A stretch of DNA of 64,000 nucleotides from Rotaria sp. Silwood1 (GCA_905250075.1 CAJNOP010000331.1:124001-188000), one strand, 5' to 3'; counted from the first letter of the stretch, positions 1 to 14,400 are shown. Numbers and translations are program-made. The notes: generated by a model from the sequence alone, not told the origin.

Positions 1-426
1 CAGTTTCATGACCGAAAAATAATCTTTAGCTGTCAACACTTTTTCCTATCGTTGAAACTTGTAAAACTAAATCTTCGAAATCTAATCTGACCAAAATTGC
101 ATTAGATTAGAAGTAGTTCTCACTCTGCTCATTTGTTAGCATGCAATAAAGCTCATCGACTCCAGTATGAAAGTATTTGAAAAAGTTGTTTACAGAAGAT
201 AGCCTTTTCAAAACTCTAAACAGAAACTCGGCCTGAATAATAATTGAGAAATATATGAACATTAAAATGAGCAATCTGACACTTTTTTCCTTTGAGGAAA
301 ATCCTGCTCTGTCATCATCGAAAACCGGATGGTTCTAGGTTACTCTCGTAATAGAACTTCTTACTTGTCTGAATCTATGCGGGAATGCTTGACATACTTC
401 AAGCATAGAATCAAAGGAGCAAAATA

Positions 427-1269
427 TCATACTTGAATGACTTCTTCATCCGATGCTGATTCAAGCATCAACTGTAATAGATCCATTCGGCTTGTATAAC
501 CCAAATTAACTCTTTTCTTGATCAATTCTTGAGTCTGTTTCTTTATCCATATAACTGGATCATCAGTGATCTGCTTCCGTGCTAGAGGTACATTATATCG
601 AAGCCATCTTCGCACAATATTATCAATCGTGTGTAACATATTTCAAAACCATTTGAATTCAGGCATAAATACATACGAAAGCATAATCTTACTTAAGCAA
701 TATTCTGGGCTGAATACACGTTGTGATTGAATAAGATATGGATCATTCGGATTATTTTGCATGTCTGTATCAAGACCAAATCCACATGACCATATAGTAT
801 CCATAGTAAAACGTTTCAAAAATGTATAAATATCAAAGGGTTCGCCAAGTTGATATTGCTCGGTTAATTTTGTCATTAATGCCTCAATACTATGATTAAT
901 TAGTGGAGACATTTTTTTGAGTTTGGTCGATGAAAATGTTGGATTAATAACAAATCGTTGCCGTTTCCAACGAAGATCTTGTGCAGTAAATAGATGACCT
1001 TCTTTCACATGTGGTTCGTCAAATGCAACTTCACGACGTGAATGAAAGTTTGAAAATATTTTAAAAATATATCTTGTAAAATATTCGGATCGGAGACGAC
1101 AAGAATTGGTATATGGCCTTCAAAATAGCCAAATATTCGACCATATTTTTTCGTTCATTCTTTTATACATAATGACATATCGAATAAAAAAACTGTAAGT
1201 TCGATGCATATGCCATAAATACACAACAACTAATGCGATAAATACAGCAATGAGAATACTTGTTAGCAT
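427..1269 (-). pseudogene. CYP3-like cytochrome P450, decayed N-terminal half
   Basis: The minus strand encodes the first half of a family 3-type microsomal P450. It has an N-terminal membrane anchor (start at 1269), then HRTYSFFIRY, YGRIFGYFEG, HIPILVVSDP, DEPHVKEGHLFTAQD, a WKRQR motif and NPTFSSTKLKKM, and ends in MDLLQLMLES just before where the I helix should begin. Several lesions are visible. About 27 residues of the proline-rich hinge (usual GxPGP) are missing. There are single-base frame changes at an A run near 1150 and a T run near 1060, and an in-frame TGA at 643-645. The I helix (AGxxTT), ExxR and heme-Cys regions are not found down to base 1. A GT donor-like site follows residue DEEVIQ, so a distal exon beyond the window cannot be excluded. 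The family oxidises lipids and xenobiotics in the ER; this copy should not make an active enzyme. The two homopolymer indels could be assembly errors, but the deletion and stop argue for decay. Confidence 0.8.
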
Positions 1270-2424
1270 GCTGAAAGCGACGTGCTTTTGCTCTTTATAG
1301 TTTACTTCGGTGACATGCTTTTTCTTTTTCTTTTTTTCCTTTCTCTTATATAGCCCTATACAGCAATGATACTTTATTTATTTTTCTATTTACTAGATGA
1401 TGATAGTGGCTGACCTGTCAGCGACTAAACTCGTCAGTTTTAGAAGATCTTTTAGGAAAATAAAAGAGTGAATGAGTATTTCAATCGAATATTGTTGTCA
1501 TTGTATTCAGCAGAAACAGAAAACAAGCAGTTAATGATGCTACGAAATATTCTTCATATAGATTGATAGTGACATTTGACGAAATAATACGTCTGATATT
1601 GTTTTGTTTGTAATAAAATAGTCAAAATAAAACTCAAATATATTGAATTTTCGCTTTATACTTAGGCAGATTCGATTCTATTTGTTTCTGATTGATAAAT
1701 TATGTAATATACGATTTTCCTCATCATAATAGAATTTAGAAATGGATTTAATTCAAATTGGTTGTTTGTATTTTTATTTCTACCGAAACTGTAACAAAGT
1801 TTTGTTTTTTGACGTAAGAACTCAAATTTAATAATGTGTCATCTCTTAGTAAACAATATAACATGATTCTATTATCGTATGTTGCTCATTCAAAATTTCA
1901 AATGATTAAGGATAATTGTAAATTCAAGAAAAACAAATGTCAGCCCAAAATTACCTAATTATTGTCTATTGTTTCTTCATAAAACCTTATCGAAAAATGT
2001 GCTGATATTTGGATTTTTGGATTAATCACTGATTGTCTAGTGTAGAATTCGTCGACTAATATTGAAAACAATTGATAAAGCCTTTGCATGCGTCGTCATT
2101 CTTAATATTAACACTGATATCAAAACTTCAAGATTGATTATCAACAAATGCGATCAGTAATGCTTTTTTTTCGATTTTCTGCTCAATCATACAATAACAT
2201 CCATATGCCTAAAATATTGATGATTTAGTCTTAGAAAAAACTTTCCATTCTATTCATGCATGGCTTGTGTCCGAATCTGTCTGTATTGGATAACATCTCT
2301 AGACTGGTACATGGTCGAAACACTATTCTTCTACGTAACCTTATGGACATATAAAAATATGATCAATCATGTAAAATAAGATCTGATATTAGATTCAAAA
2401 GTAGCTTCAGTCTTGTCATCAGAA

Positions 2425-2870
2425 ATGAGTATGATATATATGTTAGTTAAAAGTAGTATAATACAAGCATTCGATTGGCAATTCTTTGGTCACGATAGTT
2501 TTTTCCTGTTCGTAATCATTTTACTTGCATTTGTAGCTGTTGAATATCTATTAAAAGAAAATGTGAAAAATTTAGGTTTGATCTTTTTTAGATTGACGAA
2601 AATTATCTTTCCAGATAAAAATGTCAGTATTAGAAAAGTTTAACAAAAAGGATATTTCACGTGTTTCAACATTGAATTTTTCATTGATAAGAAATTTCCT
2701 GGTGGATACTCTGTACTTCATTCAGCGAAAAAGCGTGAATTCATGGAAAATGTATCACTGTTTTTGGAGCAATCTTTTTTTTCGCACTTTTTCAAGCAAG
2801 TTCGATCGTTAGTAAACAGAAAACAGTTTTGGACAAATATAAATCTCAATTAGCACCAATAATGATGAAG
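2425..2870 (+). pseudogene. unrecognised coding remnant
   Basis: I do not recognise this. One frame from the ATG at 2425 gives about 60 residues with a hydrophobic segment (FFLFVIILLAFVAVEYLL). Around 2690-2860 a second frame reads DKKFPGGYSVLHSAKKREF and MENVSLFLEQSFFSHFF with protein-like composition. The two are not connected by an obvious GT..AG intron that keeps frame; a candidate intron near 2574-2616 joins them only partly. It may be a broken membrane-protein gene or chance. Low confidence. Confidence 0.2.
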
Positions 2871-3232
2871 ACTCAGCTTGTTTTATAGGAACATCTGATG
2901 AAGATCTCTGATCTGATGATAAGAGCAATCCAAAAGTAATGGTGGAAAATTGGTAATTCCATATAAAAAGTTTTAAGAAAATTTCTCTCTATATAGTCTG
3001 ATAGAAAAAGAATGCTTTATTTTTCTATGTTATTTGATCTTACTTCAACTAATAACCTAATAATAAACTTTTGATAATATTTGTTTCGTTATGATATGCT
3101 CTGGTTGTAATGCCTAACTATCTATACATATTGGGATATAAGAAATTTTGTGACCCCAGAACAAAAAAAAGAAATATAGAGTTGATCAAATTTTTATTTC
3201 ATCAAATCTTCGAAAAAATAACCGTGGTTAGG

Positions 3233-3297
3233 AGTGTGGGTGTTCGTTTTAGCTGCATTCACATGCACATTCAAATTCACATCTACACCCATCTTCG
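3233..3297. repeat. degenerate G-rich/C-rich hairpin repeat
   Basis: A short block begins with GTGTGGGTGT and ends with CACATCTACACCC, with irregular CACAT-type words between. It looks like an eroded member of the TGTGGG-type foldback family seen better at 4.03, 26.4, 31.6, 59.8, 61.4 and 63.1 kb. Assigned only by resemblance. Confidence 0.35.
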
Positions 3298-4026
3298 ATA
3301 GCTTTTCAAAGTAGACCAAATTTGACTGGTAACATCAATCGAATGTGAATATGATAGACTACCTTTTTAAAGTTTATTTTGATGAAGAATCAGTCTATTT
3401 CACATTATGAATAGAAAAAGTAAAACATTATTCATGAATATAAGCGCATGATTAGAACTCGACACCTTTCATTGCACAATTATGCAGAATATGCGGATTT
3501 GCCTGCATTGGTTCATTCCGAGAATCTAGGTACAGATTAATACTCATTAATAAAATTGTCATGAAAAGGAGAATCCATTTGAAGATATCATAAATAATTT
3601 TATATTTGTGATAACTACTTAAATGGGAAAACATTGACTACGATAATCGAGCACGACAATAGCAGACAGATGATAAGTAAAATTACTCGAGACCATAACC
3701 TCCTTGTTGGAGGCTCTTGAAAACCGAAAAACCTCAATCAACCTTGATTGAATACAGCAAGCGAGGCAATATTTAGAAGAACAAAATCTCGAATAACATG
3801 AAGTTTCACTCTACTAAGTATGTAGTGAATATAAATGTGTTCACATGAATCATGCATCTGAAATTTTGGCTGATATACATTCTACATATTGTATTTCTTT
3901 TTTATCTTCATGAACCCATTGTGGCTTCGTATGCTATTTGAAAGCCAGGTGTGGTGACAAAAAGCATTGTAATGGAAAATAGAAATGCTTGATGTAACAT
4001 GCATAAAGCGGAAGGTTTGTATTTAT

Positions 4027-4185
4027 GGTGGGTGGTGGGTGTGTGCGTGTATGGGTGTGTGTGGCTGGTTGTGGGATGGGTGTGCGTATATCCGGAAGAT
4101 ATATCTACATCCATACCCACCCACATCCACATCCGCACCCATCCACACCCACAGCCACACCCCACACACTCACACCCACCCACAC
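4027..4185. repeat. TGTGGG-like array folding back on a CCCACA-like array
   Basis: The left half (about 4027-4086) is G-rich on the plus strand with repeated GGGTGTG words. About 30 bases of AT-rich spacer (around 4087-4113, including TATATCCGGAAGATATAT) follow. The right half (about 4114-4185) is C-rich with CCCACCCACA and CACACCC words. The halves are imperfect reverse complements, so either strand can form a hairpin. The motif resembles the TGTGGG telomere repeat I recall from bdelloid rotifers, and the orientation (G strand running toward the centre) is that of two telomeres joined end to end. Confidence 0.75.
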
Positions 4186-5473
4186 TCTCTTTTTGCCTCA
4201 CGATAGTGAATGATTCCAAATATTTCTATAGGTTAAACGTTTAGTAAGAGCGCTTAAAACTACTGTTATTTAATCTAATCAAAAGAGAAAATTTCTATTT
4301 TTTGCCAAAGATAAACGAGAGATTTTTGGTTTTTTTTGTATGATTCAAGTTCACCATGTTCTTAATTTTTTTTCTTTGGTTAAATAATTTATTTACGATG
4401 TTTAAGTTTTTGCTTAGCCTATCTAGATTATCCAAAACTCTGCAGAATTTTTTCAGCTGTTCGTAAACACGAAATCTTTCAAGAATCCGGTGGACTAGAG
4501 TTAATTTGTGATAGGTTACTTCCATGAGTAATCAATTACAAGAATAACCAGGAAACTAAGCTATATAAAAGGAGATATGTCAACAAATTTTTGGATATGT
4601 TTGCTTTTTTTATTGTTGTGGTTACTTATGAGAGTAACTAATAAAAACGGGTTGTCAGTGTGTGTGTGATAAGAATATTGGTCTCAATTAGACTCACACT
4701 TTCTCACACTCTGAATTGCTCGAAGAGATTTTTTTCCTCTTATCATATGGCGAACACTAATTCGTCTTCGACGGCATGGTATTATAAACTAATCTCGACA
4801 TTCTAGAATTGTTTTTAGAAAACTAATGTCCGTGCATTGCGGAGCGCTTTGTTAATAACTTGTTCATATTCTATGTGCCAACATTTTCGTCCTGCCAGAA
4901 GAAAGACCTAATCATCAGGTACGGTGTTTTCTTTCGCCAATTTCATCAATATTCATAAACTCTTAGGATTTATTACTTTCCTTGCTTTATTTTTATTAAA
5001 GAGAGACTTTGTTTAACAAATGCGTGCTTAATAATCAATATATTTCTGACCATAATCAAATAGATAGATGTTTTACGTAGCGGTAGCTGCAAACCTCTTT
5101 ACAGGTTGAATACAAGAGCTCTGCATGAGAATGTTGACTTCGTTGAATTAACAATTGTGTCAGTCGTCTAGTTTAAATATTTAGTCGATAGATACCCTGC
5201 AATTGGCGACAACATCCATAGTGAAGTGCATTAGTGTAGTGCTTGGTGATTTGCCGACATTTTCACCGTATACTTGTTTCATCGAATTGTGCAATAACAT
5301 AAAATACATGACATGTGCAGAATTGTAAAGACAAAATGTCAATAGCATTGGTTTACTCATTTTTTTTTCTGTTTCTTTCTACCACACAGTAGGTAATTGA
5401 ATATTAGCCATCACAAAAAACGCTAAAATGAATCTATTCGTAGATTAGTTAGAAGATTATTGATGACTTTCAG

Positions 5474-8400
5474 ATGAAACAAACGACTATATCTACTCCA
5501 TCTCTGTCACCATTTAATGGTAAATCAATTGTCCTCGAAATTGGTCATGAAATAGGTTTCAAAGCTAAACAAGAACTGATCAACTATTTACGAGAACAGA
5601 AAGCACATATTTCATATATTCTTACAGCTAGTGTACGTTCTACTTCTATTTTACAAGTATGCTGTTGAAGTTGACTGCTGTTTTTTTTTGTAGACTGACT
5701 ATGTTTTGGTTACGAATAATGTAGACAGCTACAAAACACGTCGTGCCAAACAGCTCGGTTTGCCACTGGTCAATGTAGAATATGTGTACGAGTGTCGCCG
5801 TTTGCCACTTGGTCAAACATCGATCGATATTAACAAATTTATCATAAAATCGGTTGAAGATCAGGACATTTTTACAAAGACTGGTACTATTTCCGTCACA
5901 GGTATTAGAAGATTTCTTTTTTTTATTTGAAAAAACATATTAGACGTACCTATTTGTTAGCATCCAGAGTAAATACGACCAAAATTAATAAAGTCGATTT
6001 AGCTAAAATCAAGATATGGAATTCAGACGATGTTGATTTGCCTCGTTTCGATGAGTTAACACATTGTGAAATTGGCAAATGGGCAATTTTTAAAGTACAG
6101 TTTTATTCATATACTATAACCATGCTCTATTTTATAACTCCACTGTTTGTAACAGGAAACTAATGATAATTCAGATGTATTTTTTGTTCTTGAACTCCAA
6201 GTTATTCCTGAAACATACTACGATCAAACAACAAGCGATTATCGACTAAGATTTCGATACGAAAAACAGAGTATTGTTAGCGAAAGTCAAACACAACATA
6301 AAAAGGTCTTGATACAATATGCGTTTGGCAATGATCCAAACGAACAGCTACAACTATTTGCATCATACTACTATCGTGTAGCTACAATGCCACGTGTAAC
6401 ACGAATTCGTGAGATGCTACCGGATAAAGTAGGATCTAAACTATTATTACGTGTAAGTCAATAATACTAAAGAAAAGAAAATATCTTCCAAAAAACGAAG
6501 ATGCATTTGTAGGCTTTATTTACTCATCGTATCGATACACAAATACTCAATGAGAATGTATGTCAATTGATCGAGTCGATTTGGCTAGAATCAATAGGTG
6601 ATCTAAGTAAAATTTTGAGCGTACAACCTGAATCAATCAATCTTAAAACGGTATACATATTCATTTTGATACATTACAATTATAGATATTGTTTCATATT
6701 ATTAAATAGATCATCGAAGCTGAAGCTGCCTTATTCGAAATTAAATTGACCAATGATCCGGCTGCAGCACTTCGTTTCTATTCACTTATTCCTCATCGAC
6801 CAGAGTATAATGTTGATCTCATAAAGAATCGTCGAACATTGACCGAAAAAATAGATTTATGCCAAGTATGTCTATTTCATTCGAATATTTCATTTAATCT
6901 TCTTTATCATTCAGATGCTTCGAGATATGCTAACAGTCAACGAACTAACTAATTGGAATGTTAAAGCACCGATCGAAGCTAAATATCGAGCGTTAAAATG
7001 TCATATTGAAACAGTAGATAATTCAACACCTGAATTTAAGAATGTTGCTGATCTCATTCAATCGTCAACGGACGAGTGAGAAAAATTGAAGTTCGATTTC
7101 ATAATGATAATTTCCTTTTTACTTATTAGTAATGAAAAAATTCTTATACACCACGTCTTCAGTGTAGCCAAACAAACAGATGCACTCAATTATTGTACAT
7201 CACTATCTCATCAACGGCAACTATTTCATGGATCGAAATATGCCAATTTTCTTGGAATTCTGTCACGGTAATTTTTTTTTCATTATCTAGACAGCATTTA
7301 TAGTACGACCATATATCTTCAGTGGTTTGACCATGCCAAAAATGGTCGTTGAAGAATTAGGTGTCGTACGTACTGATATTGGCTGTCTCGGCTATGGGAT
7401 TTATTTTTCTGATTCTGCTTCTACATCTCTGAAATATACAACAGCAAGTACAACACGACCAGGACGAAGATTATTGTGCATCTGTCAAGTAGCACTAGGC
7501 GAATCAGCTAACTATTATTCATTTTCGCCGACTCTTACTAAACCTCCCGATGGTTTTCATAGTACACATGGAGTTAAACGAACGGAAGAAAATCATTCAA
7601 TGTTTACTGTAAGTAGTTTGTGTTCTATCAACCGGATCACAACTAGATCGCTGAGTAATAGAAAAATATACGGCAACAACAAAGGACACTGTGCATAATA
7701 GTGTTCGGCTCGGATGGGATCAAGAAGAAAACATTTGGATCTTGAAGTAAATCTGCATTCTAGACATTTTGCAGATACAAAAGACAGTCTGAATGTTTTG
7801 TCCGTTTCGAAGTTCTATCAGATAAAGTGGAGAAGCTTAATCAAACAAAAATTTATATATGGTTCGATTTTTTCCTTCCCTTTCACAGAATTTTCGCTAT
7901 CGAAATCAAACAAACAAAAATAAAACTATCATCTAATTGTTTCGTGCCAATAACAAAATATTGATGAAGCATTAAAAACGAATAGAAATTAGGGGCATAT
8001 TCTTTGTTTTTAATCATAAAATGAACGAAAGAAAAAAAGGAATTGAGAAATTGCTTTTCTCGAGGGAAGGAAACAAAGTAATGCTATTTATTTTGTAAAA
8101 TTTTTGTGTTGAATAGAAAAAAAAAGATCATTGTATTCTCTATCTCTGTTACACGATGATAGCAAATTCTAAAGTATTTATCAAGTGTTTTGTAGTGTTC
8201 AAGGTAGCTAAACCAGCTGTGAAGAAAATAGTTATTGTTTCAACTCTACCAAATTACCTTCATGTCGTAATCTTTTACTAGAGTTTGCATAGCATCCTTC
8301 GCATATTTGACATTTTCTTGACGTAGTTAATGTGGAAGTACACTTAATCAAACAAACGACAACATGATAGCGGTGACTATCGCTGGTCGTATCGAAAAAA

Positions 8401-11400
8401 TATTTTTCTCCGAGATAAAACAGAAAACTCTAAGTTTTCTAATATATGTAACACGTCATTCTAGGAAACAAGAATTTCAACTGTTTTCTTGTATTTGAGA
8501 AAATAAAAGTGGTCAAAGCACCCTGTTCAAGTCAGGAATAGAACCAAAGCTGAGCAATGTATCTTCATGTAAAAAAAAAGTGCAGTTCTTTCTCAAGTCA
8601 CAAACATTAAGTTGAAGAAAAAAAATCCGAAATTATCAGACTTATACATAATGTGAGACCGAGAATCTTCGATTATGTGTCTCAATTAGGTCTCTTTCAG
8701 TTTTCTTTCATGACTATTACGAATTTGAAACTCTAATTGAAACCTATTACAGACCAAATTAAGACTTAACATTGAGAACAACACTACTTCGCAGCATCTT
8801 TAATCATGCAACGCAAAAAATTAATCTTTATCGAAATAGGATAACGAATATGCGATCTATCAACTCGATCAACAACGTCTACTTTACATTGTGGAAGTTT
8901 CATGGGTACCAAATGATGCTCTCAATATTGAATTAGAACGATTACCGATTGTTCATACTCAACAACATACGTTAAAATTGAGTGAACATGGTAATGATTA
9001 TTTTTACTTTTATTTTTTGTTAGAATAAAAAATTCGGCCAATTTATTTGTTACGTTCTAGTCGAAGTGCCGTTGGCAATCGACGATGAAGTTATTGAAGT
9101 AGCTGAACAAGACTATGGTTTAATATGTCCATCGTCAGGAAAACTCGTACCACTTAAATCATTTCATATTCGTGCTCAAATTGTTGATACTACAGTTGAA
9201 GTAATTATACTTATTTTTCTGTTGATATAATACTACGTAGTTTATTCTATTGTCTTTTCAACGAAAAGGTTGTTCTTTATCAAGTCTATCATAATACAAG
9301 TTCGATACCGATCGAAGCCAAATATGTATTTCCTCTCGATGATAATTCTGCTGTATGCGGTTTTGAAGCACATATTAACAATAAAGTTATAAAGGGCGTC
9401 GTCAAAGAGAAAGAACAAGCTAAACAAGAATATCGAGAAGCAATTGAAAAGGGTCACGGTGCTTATTTAATGCATCAAGAACAAGCACAAGTATTCAGTG
9501 TAGCTGTTGGCAACTTACCAGCGAACAATGAAGTGATTATCAAGATAACTTATGTTGCTGAATTAGAAATCGAAAATGGTGATATCATTTTTCGTCTTCC
9601 AGCCAAAATGGCTTCATGGCAATCAAAACAAGCGATTGAAAGGAAAGATCAATCTATTGTACGAACCATCGATATTGTCGATGAAAAAGTCGAATTTAGT
9701 TTCAAAGCATCGATTCGAATGCCCTATGAAATAACTAAATTATTCTCGCCAACACATCGTCTTCGTCGAAAATTGACCGACTGTATAGCCGTGATCGAAC
9801 TTGTTGATAACGTTTTAATTGATCGAGATTTCGTTCTTTCAATAACACTCAAAAGTGCTAATTTACCCCGAATATTAAACGAAACATTGTCATTGGATGA
9901 TGACAATGGAACAACAACGACAACATCGAACAATGTTGATTCTGAAGCATGTATGCTGACATTTTATCCACGATTTGAAAAATTGACAAATTCGTACGAA
10001 CAAATTGAAATTATATTCATTGTCGATGTGTCGAATTCAATGGACGGTACACATGTACAACAAGCTAAACAGTTAGCACATTTGTTTCTTATGAATTTAA
10101 AAGTAGGCGACATAAATACATATTTTAATGTAGTTACTTTTGGATCAGGTAATTAGATGATCATCTGCAGTACCATTTTATTGTTCACATTTGAACTATT
10201 TAGATAATGATGAATGTTTTCCTATTTCAACATCAACTACAAAAGAAAATCTTGATAAAGCTAAACACTTTGTTTTGGTTGGTTGTTTATTTTAAATACA
10301 ATTTTGTCTTTTGAAAATTTATGTGTTTACATATTGTAGCATTCACTTGTTCATCGTGGTAACACGAATCTATTTGCTGTTCTTCACCGTTATTCATTGT
10401 TACCATCATCAAACTTTGGTCGACAATTTATTATTCTCTCTGATGGACATATTCATGATCTTCAATCGATTCTTGTTTTACTTGAACATCAATCAACTAT
10501 GCGTCGAGATCGTATATTTGCATGTTCAATTGGTAATGTTGCTAACAAACACAGTTTGAAACAATTAGCGAATGGAGCAAGTGGAGGTGGTCTAACAACC
10601 GTATTCGATTCGAACTATCGATCGAAATGGAAAACAAAAGTATTAAATATTCTCGAACAAGTTCGACAACCATGTGTTACAAGTATATCAATTGATTGGC
10701 ATGGTCGTTTAGATGAACAACAAAAATTTAATATGCAAGCACCAAAAATAATTCGATCATTGTTTAATGGAATGCGACTTAGTGTCTATCGATTTATACA
10801 AAATTGTCATAAGGCCACATTAACAGCTACTATCGATGGACAAGAATATGTTACAACTGTATTTAGTAGTACAACGACAACGACCAAAGGGCGTATCCTA
10901 CACTGTTTAACCGCTCGAGCGATTATCGATGATTATGACAATGGATTATTGCATGTAGACGAGAGCAAAAACGAACTGATGAAAGTTCAATATAAACAAG
11001 ATCTCATTGATCTAAGCATCAAATATTCAGTCGTTAGTGCATACACTAGTTTCGTTGCTATCGAAGAACGTGATACTAAAACAGATGCAAAAACTCTTCA
11101 GCCAGGTTAGTAGAAAGTTAAATAGAATGTAATTAATTGCTATCGATCAGCAGTGTCACATATCCAAGATTTTGGAGATGCCACCACATCTCCTGCGGGA
11201 GATGCCGCATCTCGCTCGAGAAATGCGAGTGTGGGTGTGGGGGATGCGTCTCTCTAAAGGAGATCTTACATCTCCAGTGGTGAATGACCTCATCTCCCGA
11301 GTGTGGGTGCCGCGTCTCCCGCTGGAGATGCGGCATCTCCTGTGGGAGATGCGGTGGCATCTCCTGTGGGAGATGCGGTGGCATCTCCTGTGGGAGATGC

Positions 11401-14400
11401 GGTGGCATCTCCAAAATCTTGGATATGTGACACTACTCCTATCGATAATCATAAGCATTATTGTTTTATTCTATTAATAGTTCGTTTCGTAAAGTTTTAA
11501 CTCTTCAAAAACTTTCGAAGAAAAAATTTGATTCTTTTTTACTAATGCCTATTACTATTAAAAAATAGTCGACAATGTACTTTCTATTATAGGTGTTCGT
11601 CTTCTTGATGTTATACTCGATCGAGATGTTGACTTATTACCATACATTGGATGGGACGGTGATATGTCAAATTTGGATACAATCAAACAGAAATTAATGG
11701 ATGCACGCATTACACTCGAAAGTGCATCGATTCAAAGCAAAAAAGAATCCGTAGTTGATATTGAAAATCTTTGTGAAAAAATTTCCTATCGAGCAGGTGG
11801 TGATACGAAATTTGATATGATGATGAGTATCATACGCACATATCGTCATGTATTGAATGAGCATGAAAAAGCAAATGAAATAGAAGATAAAATGCGAAAG
11901 GGTATGTTATTCAATTATAAATAAACGTTCATAGATGTCGATTTTTGAGAAATAAATAGATCTTAAGACTGAAATGATTAGTGCAACGACAGAAGAACGA
12001 CAAGCATTACAGCAACGATGCCAAGCTAACAATTTGATAATCACAAGTGACGAAGAGTATGCAAATGAAAATGGAGGAAATATTGAGAATAAAAATTTCA
12101 TGTTGATTTTTTGTTTACAGGGAATCATTAGGCGACTTCGATGGTAAGTCAAGTGGTAAGTGAAGACACTTTGTCCACTATCAAGGCAATGAACAAATAT
12201 TAAGCTTTGCTTCCTTTGTCTAATATAATCTTTGACTTGAAGTTAAACCCTACTATCTGTATTTGACAACTGCTTATTCTCAGTAGGATCATTCCAATAC
12301 TTATCGAAGTTTGCATTACGATGTAGTAAGGTTTAAAAGTACTGCGATATGATAGAATAAATTATTATTTAGTAGGAACATTCTATTATGCAATGAGCGA
12401 TTTGACTTTCATGTTAAAATGAAGAATAAATAGGGGTTCGTTTTTGGACTGAATAAAAGAGATAGCAACCATTACCGATAATCGAATGATGTAAGTCAAT
12501 TAAGAGAGATAAAGTTCGATTCCTATCATGAAATTTCAACTTTTGGATTCGACGTATACATCAAGCAGAACTGTTAGTGTTATTTAGATCATTGTGGACA
12601 TAAGAAATCATAAAAAAAATCCATAATATATTCGCAAACGGGTGTGTTGATCTTTGAGTGGAAACCTATCTTCAAGTTAAATCGTATATGAGAATACATT
12701 TAATTCATTTAGGGGAGACAGATTATGTGAATTAGAAACATATTTCATCATTAGTCTACTCTAGAATAATCGTTTTATTTTTTAAAAACAGTGGTTTGAA
12801 TATTCATAGCATTATAACTTTTTCGAAAAAGATTTATGACCCTAATTAACTTCCTCGAATCCGATACATCCATTAATTGAGCTGGCAAGAAAAGATGCGA
12901 TCATCTTTTCCAAACGAATGTTGATATTTAATTTTTATAGAACATGTTTGGTTCAAACATCACTTTAAAGGATTAACAAAAGCCCAAGAACTGGAATGCG
13001 TGAAACAATTAATGGATGAAGTACGTCAAGCCACTGCTTTATGTAGCATTGACAATAAAATCAAATATTTATTTTTCAGTTGAGTGAAGCATCCAATACC
13101 GCTGATGTACCTTCTACACCGTCGTCATCATCAACGTCATCACTAGTACTTGTAAAAGGGATGAAAAAGGGAGGTAACATATGAATTGCTACGTGTAACA
13201 AAATTTGAGGACTTGAGCATATACTGAAAAACGAAAATCATCATTCATAACCATGCCGATGGCGAAAATCTGGTTTCTTTAAGGCTCCTTTTTCCTAAGT
13301 GAAAAGGTTTTCGAAACAATTAACCCGGTTGACGTGATATTTCTACAAATACTCAATATCCGTATTTGGAAAGAAGATACTATACAACCGTCTCTTTTTT
13401 ATAGAAAACAAATGATTTTCGCTCTAGAAAAGAGAAATCGATTTCGTGACATCTTTAAACATATCACGAATTTGTTTTCATATAAAATAAATATAATATT
13501 CGAGATACAATTTCGAAGAAAAACGTTATTGATGAATCATAGAAAATATATTGGTAAATAAGCAAATCTTGATTGAAATAACGACCAAAATTTGAAGTAG
13601 TATACCAAGGTCATAGTTGAAATGGAATACAAAAATATCAAGGTTATGATCATTTTGTCTGAATTTCACTATTGATTTTGGGATATTCATCGAGATATCA
13701 AACTGAAAAATTTTAATTTTAAGTTTTGTTTGTAGATACACTTGATGTTCCTTTGAACATCCTAAAAGTTTCAGTCGAAATGAACGTTTTTAGTTTGACA
13801 TATGGAATTACCAAAAAGCTAGCGATTCCCTACGAAAGTCAAATTCTCTATGTCGAGAAAGAAACTTTCATTTCGACTTAAAATCTTAAAATATTCTCTG
13901 AGTATCGTTTTCGACAAAGTTATAATTTTTTACTTTGATTTACGATGCTGACTCTGAAACTATTGTCTCAAATCTTAAGAAAAAATATAAATTAGAAAAG
14001 TAAAGTTTTCAGCCACCGTTAAAAAGGTCTTAGATTATATAGCACTCAGTATTCATTTAGATCCATCAGTTCTATTTAACTGTTTAGAAATTGTGCAAAT
14101 ATCTTATGCTATTTTTCTAAAACATTAGTTTTTTGCATCATCAAGAATAGTATCTCGAAAAAAGAAATGACTGAGCCTCAATATTCTGATTTCATTCAGA
14201 AACTTATATTCATACGGTGATGCTTAATTTGAGAATAAGAGTTTGATCTCGTAGTAGAGACGCAACATACGTTTGACACATTTCGTTTTTCAAAAGTCTA
14301 TAGATTATTTAATTTTACTCCTGGTTTAAATATTCTGTATTTTTTCTTTAAGAGAAAATGCGTGCACCGGAAATGTATTCGTTAGCAGCGCTATCAGATT

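Larger units (their letters stand above)
1270..5473. other. gene-poor spacer with short repeats
   Basis: No complete gene is supported between the P450 remnant and PARP4. The stretch is AT-rich and holds a weak coding fragment near 2.4-2.9 kb and two G/C-strand-biased repeat blocks (about 3.23-3.30 and 4.03-4.19 kb), listed separately. The short open frames overlapping the repeat at 4.0-4.2 kb are in low-complexity DNA and are not credible proteins. Confidence 0.5.

Noticed and set aside
3452-3634. Minus-strand frame with one hydrophobic segment
   Set aside because: Only 60 residues, no signal cleavage, no homology or splice evidence; AT-rich DNA often yields hydrophobic frames.
3908-4244. 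Four overlapping open frames on both strands (His/Thr/Pro or Gly/Val/Cys rich)
   Set aside because: They are translations of the TGTGGG/CCCACA hairpin; composition follows the repeat, with no start context or splice sites.
8520-8545. Minus-strand GGTTCTATTCC, another possible box B
   Set aside because: No tRNA cloverleaf or SINE body around it.
9724-9933. Minus-strand frame opposite the VIT/vWA exon
   Set aside because: Shadow of the PARP4 coding exon.
11133-11477. Open frames on both strands with HLPQEMP or WEMRWHL repeats
   Set aside because: They lie wholly inside the foldback MITE within a PARP4 intron and reflect its 24-base units.
12511-12530. GTTCGATTCC, a possible tRNA box B
   Set aside because: No box A at the right distance and no acceptor or anticodon stem could be folded; it lies in a PARP4 intron.
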